Assembly: GCF_008932115.1 (NCBI RefSeq)
Contig: NZ_CP044543.1
Span: 4,346,501-4,410,500, forward strand
Direction: 5' to 3'
From: Bradyrhizobium betae
GTDB taxonomy: Bacteria > Pseudomonadota > Alphaproteobacteria > Rhizobiales > Xanthobacteraceae
Length of the DNA: 64,000 bases
Shown piece after piece: positions 46,789 to 56,585 of the stretch. The position numbers and the translations under genes were made by a program. The notes beneath the pieces were generated by a model. The model saw only the letters and a program-made list of their open reading frames with translations, ran no database searches and was not told the origin of the DNA. Each line of letters opens with the position of its first letter. Positions within the stretch are counted from its first letter, which is position 1.

Positions 46789-47886
46789 ATGAGCGCACAC
46801 GGACCGATGCCGCGGTCGTCATGGATCTTCCCCGCTTTGGCGGTGCTGCTGTTCCTGATCGTGACCGCGACCGGTTACGGCTTTACCCTGACGGCCGGCG
46901 GAGCCCTGTTCGCGATCGTCCTGCTGGTCATCCTGTTCGGCACCGTGTTCGCGGCCGTTCACCATTCCGAGGTGATCGCCGAGCGCATCGGCGAGCCCTA
47001 CGGCACGCTGCTGCTCACGCTGGCGGTGACGATCATCGAGGTCGCGCTGATCACCACGATCATGCTGGGCGACAAGCCGGCGCCGGAGCTTGCGCGCGAC
47101 ACCGTGTTCGCGGTCGTGATGATCGTCTGCAACGGTCTCGTCGGCCTCTGTGTCTTCATCGGCGGCCTGCGGTACGGCGAGCAGGGTTTTCAGGTCTCGG
47201 GGGCCAACGTCTATCTCAGCGTGCTGATCGCGCTCGCGACCATCACGCTGATCATGCCCAACTATACGCTGACCACGCCGGGCCCGATCTATTCGACGCT
47301 CCAGCTCGGCTTCGTCGACCTCGCGACGATCGTGCTCTACGGCGTGTTTCTCTACACGCAGATCGTCCTGCACAAGGACTACTTCGTTCACGAGAGAGCG
47401 GACGGCGAGGGCGGGGAGGCCCATCTGTCGGGCAGGATGCTGGCGCTCAGCATCGTGCTGCTGCTGATCTCGCTGCTGGCGGTCGTCCTCCTCGCCAAGA
47501 AGTTCTCGCTGGTGGTGGACGCCGTCGCCGTCCGAATCGGCGCTCCGCCGGCGTTCGCGGGCCTCCTCGTCGCCCTCCTGATCCTGATGCCGGAAGGCGT
47601 CTCGGCGATTGCGGCGGCGCGCAAGAATGACCTCCAGAAGAGCATCAACCTCGCGCTGGGGTCCTCGCTCGCAACCATCGGCCTGACCATTCCGGCGGTC
47701 GGCCTCGCCACCTATGTGCTCGATCAGCCGCTCGTGCTGGGCCTCAATCCCCAGAATACGGCTCTATTGTTCCTGACATTCTTGCTGAGCATGCTGACCT
47801 TCGGCACGGGCAGGACCAATGTCCTGTTCGGGCTGGTCCATATGGTGGTATTTGCCGTCTACGTGTTCATGGTTTTCGTGCCCTGA
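46789..47886 (+). CDS. chaA: Ca2+/H+ antiporter (ChaA type)
   Basis: The product is 365 residues with about 11 transmembrane segments. Two inverted halves carry the acidic motifs HHSEVIAERIGEPYGTLLLTLAVTIIEVALI and LLVALLILMPEGVSAIAAARKNDLQKSINLALGSSLATIGLTIPAVG, typical of the Ca2+:cation antiporter (CaCA) superfamily of the ChaA kind. It exchanges Ca2+ or Na+ for H+ in the inner membrane. GAAGGA lies before the start. A cupin gene follows by 24 bp and may be co-transcribed. Confidence 0.92.
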   Translation: MSAHGPMPRSSWIFPALAVLLFLIVTATGYGFTLTAGGALFAIVLLVILFGTVFAAVHHSEVIAERIGEPYGTLLLTLAVTIIEVALITTIMLGDKPAPELARDTVFAVVMIVCNGLVGLCVFIGGLRYGEQGFQVSGANVYLSVLIALATITLIMPNYTLTTPGPIYSTLQLGFVDLATIVLYGVFLYTQIVLHKDYFVHERADGEGGEAHLSGRMLALSIVLLLISLLAVVLLAKKFSLVVDAVAVRIGAPPAFAGLLVALLILMPEGVSAIAAARKNDLQKSINLALGSSLATIGLTIPAVGLATYVLDQPLVLGLNPQNTALLFLTFLLSMLTFGTGRTNVLFGLVHMVVFAVYVFMVFVP

Positions 47887-47910
47887 AGCGATTACCCGGG
47901 AGAATTTCCA

Positions 47911-48195
47911 ATGCTTGCCGCCAAGTCCGAGGTCCAGGTCGATAACGAAGAGGTCCGGGTGACCGAATGGCGGCTCGCCCCCGGCAGCGCGACCGGGCAT
48001 CACACCCACGGGATGGACTATGTGATCGTACCCGTCGTCGCCGGTGAAATGACCATCGTGGCGCCGGGTGGCGAGCGGTCCAAGGCGCAGCTTTCGGCCG
48101 GAAAATCCTATTTCCGCAAAGCCGGCGTCCAACATGACGTACTTAACGAAACCTCAACCGAGATCGTGTTCCTTGAGATCGAGCTGAAGCCGTAA
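47911..48195 (+). CDS. Small cupin-domain protein
   Basis: The product is 94 residues, forming a single cupin: VTEWRLAPGSATGHHTHGMDYVIVPVVAGEMTIVAPGG holds the first motif with His residues HHTHGMDY, and SYFRKAGVQHDVLNETSTEIVFLEIELKP the second (His in VQHDV). These His residues suggest a metal site. GGGAGAA is the ribosome binding site. It sits 24 bp after the antiporter gene. The ligand is unknown. Confidence 0.88.
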   Translation: MLAAKSEVQVDNEEVRVTEWRLAPGSATGHHTHGMDYVIVPVVAGEMTIVAPGGERSKAQLSAGKSYFRKAGVQHDVLNETSTEIVFLEIELKP

Positions 48196-48288
48196 GGCAA
48201 GCGTTACCTTTGCCATCGATCCGTCGCAGTTGATCCCTTACAATGCCCCAAAGTTCCCGCATCTGATCGCGCGGGGAGTGGCCGAGAA

Positions 48289-49224
48289 ATGCTGAAATAC
48301 CTCGCTAAAATCTCGATGGATATTTTACCCTCGGTGCTCGCAACGATCATCGGGGCGTACATCGTCAATCACTACATCAACGCCAAGCCGGCGGCGGATG
48401 TCCCTGCGGCCGTGGTGGCGCCTGCTCAGAGCGGCACCGACGGCAAGCCCACGGACACCGCCAACCTTCCCGCACACGGCGTCAAGGCCAAGGGTGTCTC
48501 CGAGAAGACCGTGACGGACAAGGCTGCGGCCGAGAAGCCCGCGGACAAGTCCGAGACCAAGGCTTCGGACTCCAAGGCTGCGGACGTTGCTCCCGCCGAC
48601 ACCGCCTCGCATGGCCGCCCGGCGGCGCGTGAGAAGGCAGCCGCCAAGTCGACCCCGGCAACAGCTCCGGTGGTCGAAGCCAATTCGGCGCCGGCCGCCG
48701 CATCCCCGGCTGCGACCCCTGACGCCAACGATCTCGCCCGCGCCGCCATCGAGCGTCTGCGCAAATCGCCTGAAGCCAAGGCCGCAGAAGCCAAGGCCGC
48801 TGAGGCCAAATCCACCGAGACCAAGTCTTTCGAGAACAAGTCTTTCGAGACCAAGCCGGCCGAGAGGGCCCAGGAGCCTGCCGTCCGGGAAGCCGCGCGC
48901 ACGCCCGAGGCCCCGAGGATCGTCACGGTGGAGCCGTCCGCGGTGCGCCCGCTGCCGCCGCCGATCACGGTGTCGACGCCCGCACCTGAATCATATGGCA
49001 ATGGTGGTCCGTCCTATACCGCCTCGGTCGGCAACGACGATCCGAACCGGATGACGCCGCCGGCCGATATCCCGGTCCCGGTGATCGCGCCGCCGCTCGA
49101 TCTGCGTGCCGATGCCGGCGCCACCATGCCGCGGCCGAAGAAGACCAATGTCGCGGACGACATGCTGTCGGGCATGAAGTCGATGTTCCACTCGGTGCTG
49201 CCGAAGAGCTCCACCCCCGATTAA
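48289..49224 (+). CDS. Membrane-anchored low-complexity protein
   Basis: The product is 311 residues. One N-terminal hydrophobic segment (MDILPSVLATIIGAYIVNHYI, about residues 10-30) anchors it. The remainder is Ala/Pro/Lys/Glu/Thr-rich and mostly disordered, with tandem units such as EAKAAEAKAAEAKS and TKSFENKSFETK that look like recent repeat expansion. A short tail with a helix (DDMLSGMKSMFHSVLPKS) ends it. I recognise no domain. It may be a spacer or scaffold in the periplasm. The neighbours give no hint. Confidence 0.7.
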   Translation: MLKYLAKISMDILPSVLATIIGAYIVNHYINAKPAADVPAAVVAPAQSGTDGKPTDTANLPAHGVKAKGVSEKTVTDKAAAEKPADKSETKASDSKAADVAPADTASHGRPAAREKAAAKSTPATAPVVEANSAPAAASPAATPDANDLARAAIERLRKSPEAKAAEAKAAEAKSTETKSFENKSFETKPAERAQEPAVREAARTPEAPRIVTVEPSAVRPLPPPITVSTPAPESYGNGGPSYTASVGNDDPNRMTPPADIPVPVIAPPLDLRADAGATMPRPKKTNVADDMLSGMKSMFHSVLPKSSTPD

Positions 49225-49244
49225 AAGCGGTACCCGCCGCGCTG

Positions 49245-49895
49245 TCAGCCGCCGACGCGGGCTAGGCCGCTGCGGGCGGCATCGTCACGTGGACGCAGGG
49301 CGACCGCCTTGTTGTAGGACGCCGACGCCTTGGCCTTGTCGCCCAGCCGTTCATAGGCCTGTCCCCGTGTGGTCCAGACCTGGGCATTGTGCGGATCGGC
49401 CTCGGAGGCCTCATCGAGATCGGCCGCCGCTTCCTTGACCTTGCCGATCGCGAGATAGCTGGTGGCGCGGCCGAGCAGCGGCTCGACCTTTTGCGGATTG
49501 AGGCCGTTTGCGGCGCTGAAATCGGCGATGGCGAAGTTGTGCTCGTTGTTGCCCTGATAGATCAGGGCGCGGCCATAGAGCGCCTGCGCGTTATAGGGAT
49601 CGAGCGCGACGGCACGGTTGAACTCGTCGAGCGCGCTGGCCGTCTCCCCCGCCTTCGCCAGGGTCTGGCCCTTTGCGGTGTGAGCCTGGGCCTCGGTGAC
49701 ATTGCCGGCACTGACGGCACTCTCCGGGGCGGCAGCCGCCTTGGGCGCTTCCTGCGGCTTTTCCTTCTCCGGCATCAGTGATCCCAGGTCGAAGGAGCAG
49801 CCGCACAGCGCGATCCCCATCAGGGTCAGCGTCAGCGGCTGGCGCCAGATCCGGCGGTGCCGCGCCAGGCCGCGCTTGGGGAAAGGGGAGACCAT
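49245..49895 (-). CDS. TPR repeat lipoprotein
   Basis: The product is 216 residues. The N-terminal part MTLTLMGIALCGCSFDL resembles a lipoprotein signal with Cys at about residue 35, though the box (LCGC) is not perfect. Three to four TPR units follow: AHTAKGQTLAKAGETASALDEFNRAVALDPYNAQALYGRALIYQGNNEHNFAIADFSAANGLNPQ and onward. It is similar to TadD-type TPR lipoproteins that assist pilus assembly, but no tad genes are near, so this is open. It converges with the low-complexity gene. Confidence 0.75.
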   Translation of the reverse strand: MVSPFPKRGLARHRRIWRQPLTLTLMGIALCGCSFDLGSLMPEKEKPQEAPKAAAAPESAVSAGNVTEAQAHTAKGQTLAKAGETASALDEFNRAVALDPYNAQALYGRALIYQGNNEHNFAIADFSAANGLNPQKVEPLLGRATSYLAIGKVKEAAADLDEASEADPHNAQVWTTRGQAYERLGDKAKASASYNKAVALRPRDDAARSGLARVGG

Positions 49896-49959
49896 CTACG
49901 GTTCGCTCGCGCGTTGGTGCCGCATCTGTAGTGCCCCGTCCCAGAAAGGCACCGCTACA

Positions 49960-49990
49960 AAATAATAACGCGGGCCCGGGGCCCGCGTCA
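49960..49990 (-). terminator. Rho-independent terminator of rpsU
   Basis: Read on the minus strand, ACGCGGGCCC (49988-49979) and GGGCCCGCGT (49977-49968) make a 10-bp stem followed by TATTATTTTG. It lies about 50 bp after the rpsU stop. Confidence 0.85.
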
Positions 49991-50037
49991 TTGGAAACTA
50001 GAATCCTGGAAAACTCAGCCTTGCAATTCCGGCAGGA

Positions 50038-50346
50038 TCAGCGCGGTCCGCGCGGACCAGCACCAGCGCCTGCACCGGGGCCACCGCGACCGCCACGATC
50101 ACCGCCGGGGCCAGCGCCGAACACCGGCTTCGGCTTCATCGGCAGCAGGCCTTCACGCTGCAGCTTCTTGCGGGCCAGCTTGCGCGCGCGGCGCACGGCT
50201 TCGGCCTTTTCGCGGGCCTTCTTCTCGGAGGGCTTCTCGTAGTGACCGCGGAGCTTCATCTCGCGGAAAATACCCTCGCGCTGCATCTTCTTCTTCAGCG
50301 CCTTGAGGGCTTGGTCGACATTGTTATCGCGAACGAGAACCTGCAC
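50038..50346 (-). CDS. rpsU: 30S ribosomal protein S21
   Basis: The product is 102 residues and starts at GTG 50346 after [76 protein letters not shown] is the full S21 core. The last 30 residues are Gly/Pro/Arg-rich ([24 protein letters not shown]), an extension known in some alphaproteobacterial S21 proteins. S21 sits near the anti-Shine-Dalgarno site on the small subunit. A clear terminator follows. Confidence 0.96.
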   Translation of the reverse strand: MQVLVRDNNVDQALKALKKKMQREGIFREMKLRGHYEKPSEKKAREKAEAVRRARKLARKKLQREGLLPMKPKPVFGAGPGGDRGGRGGPGAGAGAGPRGPR

Positions 50347-50609
50347 GCGGCATCCTCTTCAGTGGATCGGTTTTGAATTCTGGTAAGACAAAGGGGATGG
50401 CAAAAAGCGCAAGCCCTTAACCTTGAGGGCGCGGATGTATCAGACAAAACCCCTGATGTCCACCGGCCAAGCGCGATTTCGGGCCAAGTTCAGCCACTAA
50501 ATGGGGTGAAAATACGCCTGTGCAGCCCCGATCTGGGTGGTTTGGCGCCAAGGACGGGCTGTTCCCGGACGCCGTGCGCCGGCAACCAGAAAATCAGGGG
50601 AGACGCCAC

Positions 50610-51332
50610 ATGGATATGAAGAAATATGCTGCCGAGGCCATCGGCACATTCTGGCTCACATTCGCAGGCTGCGGCAGCGCGGTGATCGCGGCCGGCTTTC
50701 CGCAGGTCGGGATCGGCCTCGCCGGTGTGTCCCTGGCGTTCGGCTTGAGCGTCGTCACCATGGCCTATGCGATCGGACACATTTCGGGCTGCCATCTCAA
50801 CCCGGCTGTCACCGTTGGGCTCGCCGCCGGCGGGCGCTTTCCGACAGGGCAGATCCTGCCTTACGTGATCGCGCAGGTCTGTGGCGCCATCGTCGCCGCC
50901 GAGCTGCTCTATGTGATCGCAAGCGGTGCGCCCGGCTTCGACGTCACCAAGGGTTTTGCGTCGAATGGCTACGATATGCATTCGCCCGGCCAGTACAGCA
51001 TGGTCGTCTGCTTCGTCACCGAGGTGGTGATGACCATGATGTTCCTGTTCATCATCATGGGCTCAACCCACGGCCGCGCGCCCGTGGGCTTTGCCCCACT
51101 GGCGATCGGGCTCGCGCTGGTGATGATCCATCTCGTCAGCATTCCCGTCACCAACACATCGGTGAACCCGGCGCGCAGCACGGGTCCCGCTCTGTTCGTC
51201 GGCGGCTGGGCGCTGTCGCAGCTCTGGCTGTTCTGGATCGCGCCGCTGATCGGCGGCGCGCTGGGCGGGGTGATCTATCGCTGGCTCAGCGAAGAGCCCG
51301 CGGGCGTCGTCGCAGGCGTGAAGACGGCTTAG
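50610..51332 (+). CDS. aqpZ: Aquaporin Z
   Basis: The product is 240 residues from [16 protein letters not shown], after CAGGGGAG. There are six transmembrane segments and the two pore motifs HLNPAVT and SVNPARS. GCGSAV and the Arg after the second NPA (NPARS) are as in AqpZ, which favours water over glycerol. The protein sits in the inner membrane. It has no operon partner. A frame starting upstream at 50520 encodes an unlikely N-terminal extension. Confidence 0.94.
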   Translation: MDMKKYAAEAIGTFWLTFAGCGSAVIAAGFPQVGIGLAGVSLAFGLSVVTMAYAIGHISGCHLNPAVTVGLAAGGRFPTGQILPYVIAQVCGAIVAAELLYVIASGAPGFDVTKGFASNGYDMHSPGQYSMVVCFVTEVVMTMMFLFIIMGSTHGRAPVGFAPLAIGLALVMIHLVSIPVTNTSVNPARSTGPALFVGGWALSQLWLFWIAPLIGGALGGVIYRWLSEEPAGVVAGVKTA

Positions 51333-51367
51333 TCGCAGGCGGGGTAGCGGCATGCGCCGCGGTCCCT

Positions 51368-52474
51368 TCACCTGCCCTTCGTCGGCCTGACTTCGGTGAC
51401 GTGGCCCATCTTGCGGCCGGGGCGCGGCGCGCCCTTGCCGTAGATGTGCACGGTCGCGCCAGGGACCGTCAGCCACTTCTCGTAGTCGTTGATCTCGTCG
51501 CCGATCAGGTTGGTCATGGTGACGATCTCACCGTGACGTACCGCCTTGCCGAGCGGCCAGCCGGCGATGGCGCGGATATGCTGCTCGAATTGCGAGACCG
51601 AGGCGCCGTCGAGCGTCCAGTGTCCGGAATTGTGCACGCGCGGGGCGATCTCGTTGACCAGCACCTTCGGCCCGGTGCCATTCGCCAGCACGAACATCTC
51701 GACGGCGAGCACGCCGACATAGTCGAGCGCGTTCGCGATCTTGCCGGCGATGCTGCGCGCTTCGTCCGCGAGGGTGTCCGGAATCTGCGCGGGCGCGCGC
51801 GAGATTTTCAGAATGTGGTCGCGGTGCTCGTTCTCGGTGACGTCGAAGCACTCGACCTGGCCCGACGCCGAGCGTGCGGCGATCACGGAAATCTCGCGCT
51901 CGTACGGGACGAAGGCTTCGAGGATCGCCGATTTGGTGGCGAGGCTGGTCCAGACCTTGGCGATGTCGTCGCCCTCGCGAATGATGGCCTGGCCCTTGCC
52001 GTCATAGCCGAAGCGGCGGGTCTTCAGCACGGCGGGGAGGCCGATCTTGACGATCGCCTCGCGCAACGAGGAGACTGACGTAACGTCGGCATAGGCGGCG
52101 GTGCCGATGCCGAGCCGCGTCACGAAATCCTTCTCGGCGAGTCGGTCCTGGGTGGTCTCGAGGATCTTGCGGTTGGGCAGCACCGGGCGGCGCGCATCCA
52201 GCACCATCGCGGCGGCGGACGGCACGTTCTCGAATTCGTAGGTGATGACGTCGACGTCGTTGGCGAACAATTCCAGTGCCTCGACGTCGGCATATTCGGC
52301 GCAGGTCGCGTTCAGGACGACGTCGAAGGCAGGGGAGTCCGGATCGGGCGAGAACACCTGGCAGCGCAGGCCCAGTCGCGCCGCGGCCATCGCCAGCATC
52401 CGCCCCAATTGTCCGCCGCCAAGGATTCCGATGGTGTCGCCGGGCTTCAGCTTCACCTGCTTGCTGTCGGTCAC
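51368..52474 (-). CDS. purK: PurK, N5-carboxyaminoimidazole ribonucleotide synthase
   Basis: The product is 368 residues and begins at GTG 52474. It has [20 protein letters not shown] near the N-terminus and an ATP-grasp fold: FPYDGKGQ-like [13 protein letters not shown], the central [21 protein letters not shown], and [38 protein letters not shown]. With ATP and bicarbonate it turns AIR into N5-CAIR in purine synthesis. Its start overlaps the purE stop (GTGA), so translation is coupled. Confidence 0.96.
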   Translation of the reverse strand: MTDSKQVKLKPGDTIGILGGGQLGRMLAMAAARLGLRCQVFSPDPDSPAFDVVLNATCAEYADVEALELFANDVDVITYEFENVPSAAAMVLDARRPVLPNRKILETTQDRLAEKDFVTRLGIGTAAYADVTSVSSLREAIVKIGLPAVLKTRRFGYDGKGQAIIREGDDIAKVWTSLATKSAILEAFVPYEREISVIAARSASGQVECFDVTENEHRDHILKISRAPAQIPDTLADEARSIAGKIANALDYVGVLAVEMFVLANGTGPKVLVNEIAPRVHNSGHWTLDGASVSQFEQHIRAIAGWPLGKAVRHGEIVTMTNLIGDEINDYEKWLTVPGATVHIYGKGAPRPGRKMGHVTEVRPTKGR

Positions 52475-52959
52475 GCCTTGTCCTCCGGGCGCTCGGCAAC
52501 CGCCTCGGTCTGCGCCTTTCGCCAGGCGGCAAGACGGTCGGACAGCGCCGGGTCGGACAGCGCCAGCACGGCCGCGGCAAGCAGCGCCGCGTTGATCGCA
52601 CCTGCCTTGCCGATGGCGAGGGTGCCGACCGGGATGCCTGCGGGCATCTGCACGATCGAATAGAGCGAATCGATACCCTTGAGCGTCCTGGATTCGACGG
52701 GAACGCCAAGCACCGGCAGTTCCGTCAGTGCCGCTGCCATGCCGGGCAAATGGGCAGCGCCGCCGGCGCCCGCGATGATGACCTTGAAACCTGCCGCCTT
52801 GGCGCCCTTGGCGAAGGCGAACAGCCGGTCGGGGGTGCGGTGTGCCGAAACGATGCGAGTCTCGGCGGCAATGCCCAGTGCTGCAAGCGTGTCGGCGGCG
52901 TGCCGCATCGTCTCCCAGTCCGACTGGCTTCCCATAATGATGGCGATCGGCGCGGTCAT
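52471..52959 (-). CDS. purE: PurE, N5-carboxyaminoimidazole ribonucleotide mutase
   Basis: The product is 162 residues: [82 protein letters not shown], and [35 protein letters not shown]. The SQSD and AHRTP motifs are the class I PurE active site. It moves the carboxylate from N5-CAIR to make CAIR. It is the first gene of purE-purK, and the GTGA overlap links the two. Confidence 0.97.
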   Translation of the reverse strand: MTAPIAIIMGSQSDWETMRHAADTLAALGIAAETRIVSAHRTPDRLFAFAKGAKAAGFKVIIAGAGGAAHLPGMAAALTELPVLGVPVESRTLKGIDSLYSIVQMPAGIPVGTLAIGKAGAINAALLAAAVLALSDPALSDRLAAWRKAQTEAVAERPEDKA

Positions 52960-53046
52960 GACGTCAATTGTGCTCGGAAAACAGAAAGATAGGCCAGATT
53001 AAAGGTTCCGGCCGGTGGCTCGCAAGGCGGTGGCAAGGAGAAGGGA

Positions 53047-53826
53047 ATGCACTATCCTGTCTTGGTGAATCCCCGCAAGCCTTCATTGAGCAGGATGCCC
53101 ATGAAGAAACCTACAAGGGCGAGCGCTGCGAAGGCCAAAAAGGGCCGGAAGACCAGCGCCAGCCGATCCAAAGCCGTTCCCGAACGGTTGGCCAAACCTC
53201 CGGCGAAGCGTCCGGCCAAGCCGTCCCGGCGCGGGGCGTCGGCGGCCGCCGACACCAAGGCGACCATCCGCGGCTTGCGGAGCAAGCTCAAGGAGGCGCA
53301 GCGGCGAGTCACGGAACTGGAAGCCGCGGCCGACACCGATTTCCTGCTGGAGATTCCGAACCGGCGCGGTTTCGAGCGCGAGCTGAGGCGCGCCATCGCC
53401 TACATGAAGCGCTATCGCGCCAGCGGCGCCCTGATCGTGCTCGACGTCGATCGGCTGAAGCCGATCAACGATTCCTTTGGCCATGCTGCCGGGGATGAGG
53501 TGCTCAAGGCGATCGCGGCCGCGCTGACGCGGCAGATCCGCGCTTCCGACGTGGTCGGCCGGCTCGGCGGCGACGAGTTCGCGCTGCTGCTGTGGAACCT
53601 CAGCGAGACCGATGCCAAGGCGAAGGCCGCGATCTTCGAACAGGCGATCGACGATCTGTCGTTCACCTTTCGCGGCCAGCACGTGACCGCGGGCGCGTCC
53701 GCCGGTGTCGCGCTATTGGGCGCGCACTCCGATGCGGGCCGCGCGCTGGAAGAAGCGGATGCGGCCATGTATGTGCGCAAGGCGCACCGGAGGCACGAGC
53801 CGCGGATCAGGCTCGTCAGCAGCTGA
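53047..53826 (+). CDS. Diguanylate cyclase (GGDEF) with a basic N-terminal tail
   Basis: The product is 259 residues; AAGGAGAAGGG just before the ATG makes 53047 the likely start, though 53101 is possible. Residues 16-75 are Lys/Arg/Ala/Pro-rich (KKPTRASAAKAKKGRKTSASRSK), then a helix, then a GGDEF domain with GGDEF at 174-178 and an inhibitory site RASD five residues before. The two motifs look active, so it should make cyclic di-GMP and be feedback-inhibited. No sensor or membrane part is present; the basic tail may bind DNA, RNA or membrane. It is convergent with the next gene. Confidence 0.9.
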   Translation: MHYPVLVNPRKPSLSRMPMKKPTRASAAKAKKGRKTSASRSKAVPERLAKPPAKRPAKPSRRGASAAADTKATIRGLRSKLKEAQRRVTELEAAADTDFLLEIPNRRGFERELRRAIAYMKRYRASGALIVLDVDRLKPINDSFGHAAGDEVLKAIAAALTRQIRASDVVGRLGGDEFALLLWNLSETDAKAKAAIFEQAIDDLSFTFRGQHVTAGASAGVALLGAHSDAGRALEEADAAMYVRKAHRRHEPRIRLVSS

Positions 53827-53828
53827 CT

Positions 53829-54080
53829 TTACAGTGTCGCGAGGTCTTCCGGCACGTTGCCGAATTTGCGCAGCAGCGTGGCGTCGCCGAATTCGCCGGT
53901 CATGGGATCGCCGCTGCGGCTGAATGCGACCGCGCCGATATGGCCCGCACCGCGCGACAAAATTTCGGCACGCCGCAACGCGGCCGTCGAGCTCTGGCAT
54001 TCCTCGGCAGCGCCCGCGACAGGCGATCCGTCGGCATCGATCAGGAAAGGCATTGCAACGTAGTAGGTCACATCCGACAT
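53829..54080 (-). CDS. Small protein of unknown function (83 aa)
   Basis: The product is 83 residues from MSDVTYYVAMPFLIDADGSPVAGAAEECQSSTAALRRAEILSR, after GGGAG. The pattern (an early beta strand, a helix with SSTAALRRAEIL, then a strand AVAFSRSGDPMTGEFGDATLLRKFGNVP) fits a small alpha/beta domain. I recognise no family. Its stop lies 2 bp after the stop of the convergent diguanylate cyclase gene. The gene upstream (54104-54316) is on the same strand, 23 bp away, so they may be co-transcribed. Confidence 0.75.
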   Translation of the reverse strand: MSDVTYYVAMPFLIDADGSPVAGAAEECQSSTAALRRAEILSRGAGHIGAVAFSRSGDPMTGEFGDATLLRKFGNVPEDLATL

Positions 54081-54103
54081 GGCGTTGCTCCCGGTATCAA
54101 AAC

Positions 54104-54316
54104 TTAAGCGGCGCTGCTCCGCATCTTGCTGCGCGAGGTCTCCGGAATGCAGCCGGCTGAAATCGCCGCCCGCAATTCCTCGAGCTCGGCCTCCAGATAT
54201 TCGTTGGCCATGATCAGCGCCTTGATGGTGCTGCGCAGATTGCCGTCGCACATCGCGATCGCCTGATCGCAGGCCTGCTCATAATGGCTGTTGTCGAGAA
54301 GGGCGGTTGCCGGCAT
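54104..54316 (-). CDS. Small helical protein of unknown function (70 aa)
   Basis: The product is 70 residues: MPATALLDNSHYEQACDQAIAMCDGNLRSTIKALIMANEYLEAELEELRAAISAGCIPE. It is helical, with a Glu/Leu-rich second half and two Cys. AAGGAC serves as ribosome binding site. I recognise no family. It lies upstream of the 83-residue gene in the same direction. Confidence 0.7.
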   Translation of the reverse strand: MPATALLDNSHYEQACDQAIAMCDGNLRSTIKALIMANEYLEAELEELRAAISAGCIPETSRSKMRSSAA

Positions 54317-54444
54317 CTGCGTTGTCCTTGTGAGTTTTCTTGGCGCTTCCTAGGGGCGTTGATCTGTTCAAATGTTCCTATTTTGTTCTTTTGGAGTCAA
54401 GCGGATTCCTGGTACGGCGAGCTGCCGCGCAAATCGCCTGTGGA

Positions 54445-54651
54445 TCAGGCGATGATGTCCGGCGTGATCTGGTCTTCGATGAACTGGATACGGTCGCGCA
54501 ACAACAGCTTGCGCTTCTTCAACCGCTGTAACCGCAATAGGTCGGGGGCAGGCGATTGATGCAGTGCATCGATCGCCGCATCGAGATCTCGGTGTTCCTG
54601 CTGCAACCGGGTGAGCTCGGCTTCGAGCTCACGCTCGTCTTCATTGGTCAT
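54445..54651 (-). CDS. DUF465 (YdcH-like) small coiled-coil protein
   Basis: The product is 68 residues from MTNEDERELEAELTRLQQEHRDLDAAIDALHQSPAPDLLRLQRLKKRKLLLRDRIQFIEDQI. The pattern of a first helix with LEAELTRLQQEHRDLDAAI and a second with LQRLKKRKLLLRDRIQFIEDQI is DUF465. A second DUF465 protein is encoded on the other strand at 54980. Members are small cytoplasmic proteins of unknown role. Confidence 0.88.
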   Translation of the reverse strand: MTNEDERELEAELTRLQQEHRDLDAAIDALHQSPAPDLLRLQRLKKRKLLLRDRIQFIEDQITPDIIA

Positions 54652-54979
54652 GTCTGCGGTGGCCGAAAAACCGATGGCGTGAGATGAAGGCTGTGGATGC
54701 CCTGTGGAAATTATCGTCCTTGCGCGCCGTGATCGCAAGCGATCTCGGACCGTCGCTCACCAATCTCTCGCAAGATAGTTCAACGATTCGCCGCGGCGCT
54801 ACACAACCGTATTGATATCATGAATTTTTTCCCGCACGGTTCCTTACTCACGCTTCGTTACATATGAATTTTCAAAAATGACACTGCGACAACGGATACC
54901 CATCGACAGAACGAATCGGTGATGTACACTTCCTCGTCCGGATCGAATCCAAGGTTCACCCCTACCGAGGAGGTTTCGA
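54652..54979. other. Divergent promoter region between two DUF465 genes
   Basis: No gene lies in 328 bp. The region is AT-rich at 54800-54890 (GATATCATGAATTTTTTCCC, ACATATGAATTTTCAAAAATG), fitting promoters for both directions. I saw no clear repeat. Confidence 0.5.
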
Positions 54980-55162
54980 ATGACAATTCAGGCACATCTG
55001 GTTGAATTGGAACGGAAGCACCAAACTCTCGAACACGAATTGCACGAAGCTCTCGTGCACCTTTCAACAGACGACCTGCAAATTGTTGAGTTGAAGCGCC
55101 GAAAATTGATGGTCAAGGACCAGATCGAGCGTCTGAGGCACACCGGCGACACGCTCCACTAG
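54980..55162 (+). CDS. DUF465 (YdcH-like) small coiled-coil protein, second copy
   Basis: The product is 60 residues: MTIQAHLVELERKHQTLEHELHEALVHLSTDDLQIVELKRRKLMVKDQIERLRHTGDTLH. GAGGAGG is a strong ribosome binding site. It matches the DUF465 pattern (LxxLExxHxxLxxEL...IxELKRRKLMVKDQIERL) and diverges from the other DUF465 gene. A hairpin follows at 55205-55236. Confidence 0.92.
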   Translation: MTIQAHLVELERKHQTLEHELHEALVHLSTDDLQIVELKRRKLMVKDQIERLRHTGDTLH

Positions 55163-55204
55163 TAACCCCCCATAACAGCGTAGAGTTTGACCGTACCCTT
55201 TCAG

Positions 55205-55236
55205 GCAGGGGTGAGAGCTATTGCGCTCATCCCTGC
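55205..55236. terminator. Hairpin between the DUF465 gene and the convergent oxidase gene
   Basis: GCAGGGGTGAG (55205-55215) pairs with CTCATCCCTGC (55226-55236) with one G-T wobble, around a 10-nt loop. No U-run follows on either strand, so it is a weak two-way terminator candidate. Confidence 0.4.
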
Positions 55237-55276
55237 TGCAGGGCGCATATGCAGCGCGACGATGTTTGCGCGGCGC

Positions 55277-56380
55277 TTAGATTTGCGCGAGCTCGGCGAC
55301 GTGGTCCGCGATCGCGAGCGACGACGTCAGTCCCGGCGATTCGATTCCGAACAGGTTGACCAGGCCTTCGACGCCATGATCGCGCGGGCCCTGCATCAGG
55401 AAATCCTGCGTGGCCACCGCCGGCGGCACGATCTTCGGGCGAATGCCCGAATAGCTCGGCATCAGCGCGCCATGGGGCAGCGTCGGCCAGTATTTTCGGA
55501 TCGCCGGATAGAACCGCTCGGCGCGTGATGGATCGACCTCGTAATCGATCGTCTCGATCCACTCGACGTCGGGGCCGAAACGCGCCTGTCCCGCCATGTC
55601 CAGCGTCAGATGCACGCCGAGCCCGCCGGGCTCGGGCACCGGATAGATCAGGCGCGAGAACGGCGCCCTGGCGTTGCAGCTGAAGTAGTTTCCCTTGGCG
55701 AGATAGGCCGGCGGAATCCGGTCGATCGGCATGCCGTCGATGTGGCGCGCCACGTTCGTTGCCGAGAGCCCGGCGGCATTGACGAGCAGGTCGCATTGCA
55801 GCGTCATCGGTGCTTCGCCGCCCGCCTCGACCTCGATGACGCCGCCAACCGCCTTGGCGCGGATCAGCGGGGTGTGAAACGCGAAGGCGGCGCCGGCGGC
55901 CTCGGCTTCGCCTCGCAGCGAGAGCATGTAGGCATGGCTGTCGATGATGCCGGTCGACGGCGAGAGCAGCGCTGCGTCGCAGGCGAGCGCCGGCTCCAGC
56001 GCGCGTGCAGCTTCGCCCGCGAGCAGTTGCATGTCGAGCACCCCATTGGCCTCGGCATGCGCCTTGATCGATTGCAGCTTCTCGGTCTCTTTCGGGTTGG
56101 TCGCGACGATCAGCTTGCCGCAATTCCTGTGCGGGATGCCGCGCTCGCCGCAGTAGCGGTACAGCGCGTGCTTGCCGTCGACGCACATGCGCGCCATCCA
56201 GCTTCCGGCGCGGTAGTAGATGCCGGCATGAATCACCTCGCTGTTGCGCGAGGAGGTGATGGTGCCGATGGCCTCGGCCTCCTCGAGCACGATCACCTCG
56301 CGCCCGGCCTGGGCGAGCTTTCGAGCCACCGCGAGCCCGACCACGCCGGCTCCGATGACGACGCAGTCGACCCTATCCAT
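55277..56380 (-). CDS. lhgO: FAD-dependent oxidase, L-2-hydroxyglutarate oxidase type
   Basis: The product is 367 residues. The FAD site [50 protein letters not shown] is followed by the pattern [12 protein letters not shown], and ends with [51 protein letters not shown]. This set matches L2HGDH/LhgO proteins of the DAO family, which oxidise L-2-hydroxyglutarate to 2-oxoglutarate. Substrate identity is inferred. It is convergent with the DUF465 gene and diverges from the c-di-GMP gene. Confidence 0.88.
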   Translation of the reverse strand: MDRVDCVVIGAGVVGLAVARKLAQAGREVIVLEEAEAIGTITSSRNSEVIHAGIYYRAGSWMARMCVDGKHALYRYCGERGIPHRNCGKLIVATNPKETEKLQSIKAHAEANGVLDMQLLAGEAARALEPALACDAALLSPSTGIIDSHAYMLSLRGEAEAAGAAFAFHTPLIRAKAVGGVIEVEAGGEAPMTLQCDLLVNAAGLSATNVARHIDGMPIDRIPPAYLAKGNYFSCNARAPFSRLIYPVPEPGGLGVHLTLDMAGQARFGPDVEWIETIDYEVDPSRAERFYPAIRKYWPTLPHGALMPSYSGIRPKIVPPAVATQDFLMQGPRDHGVEGLVNLFGIESPGLTSSLAIADHVAELAQI

Positions 56381-56585
56381 GATTGTGCAGAAGGCTCGCT
56401 GGAGGGGCCGGTCGTATCGGGTTGCCGGGGAAACGGGCCGTGCGGCGATTTTCCATTAAGGAAGCATTTATCATGTCAGGGCAATTGCCGTATTTCGCGT
56501 CACATTTTTCTGTTGCACGTACAGGCGTTTACCCGATCCAAACCGGCGAGGCCAGACAATCCGACGTTGAAATCGCGGGTGGCTG

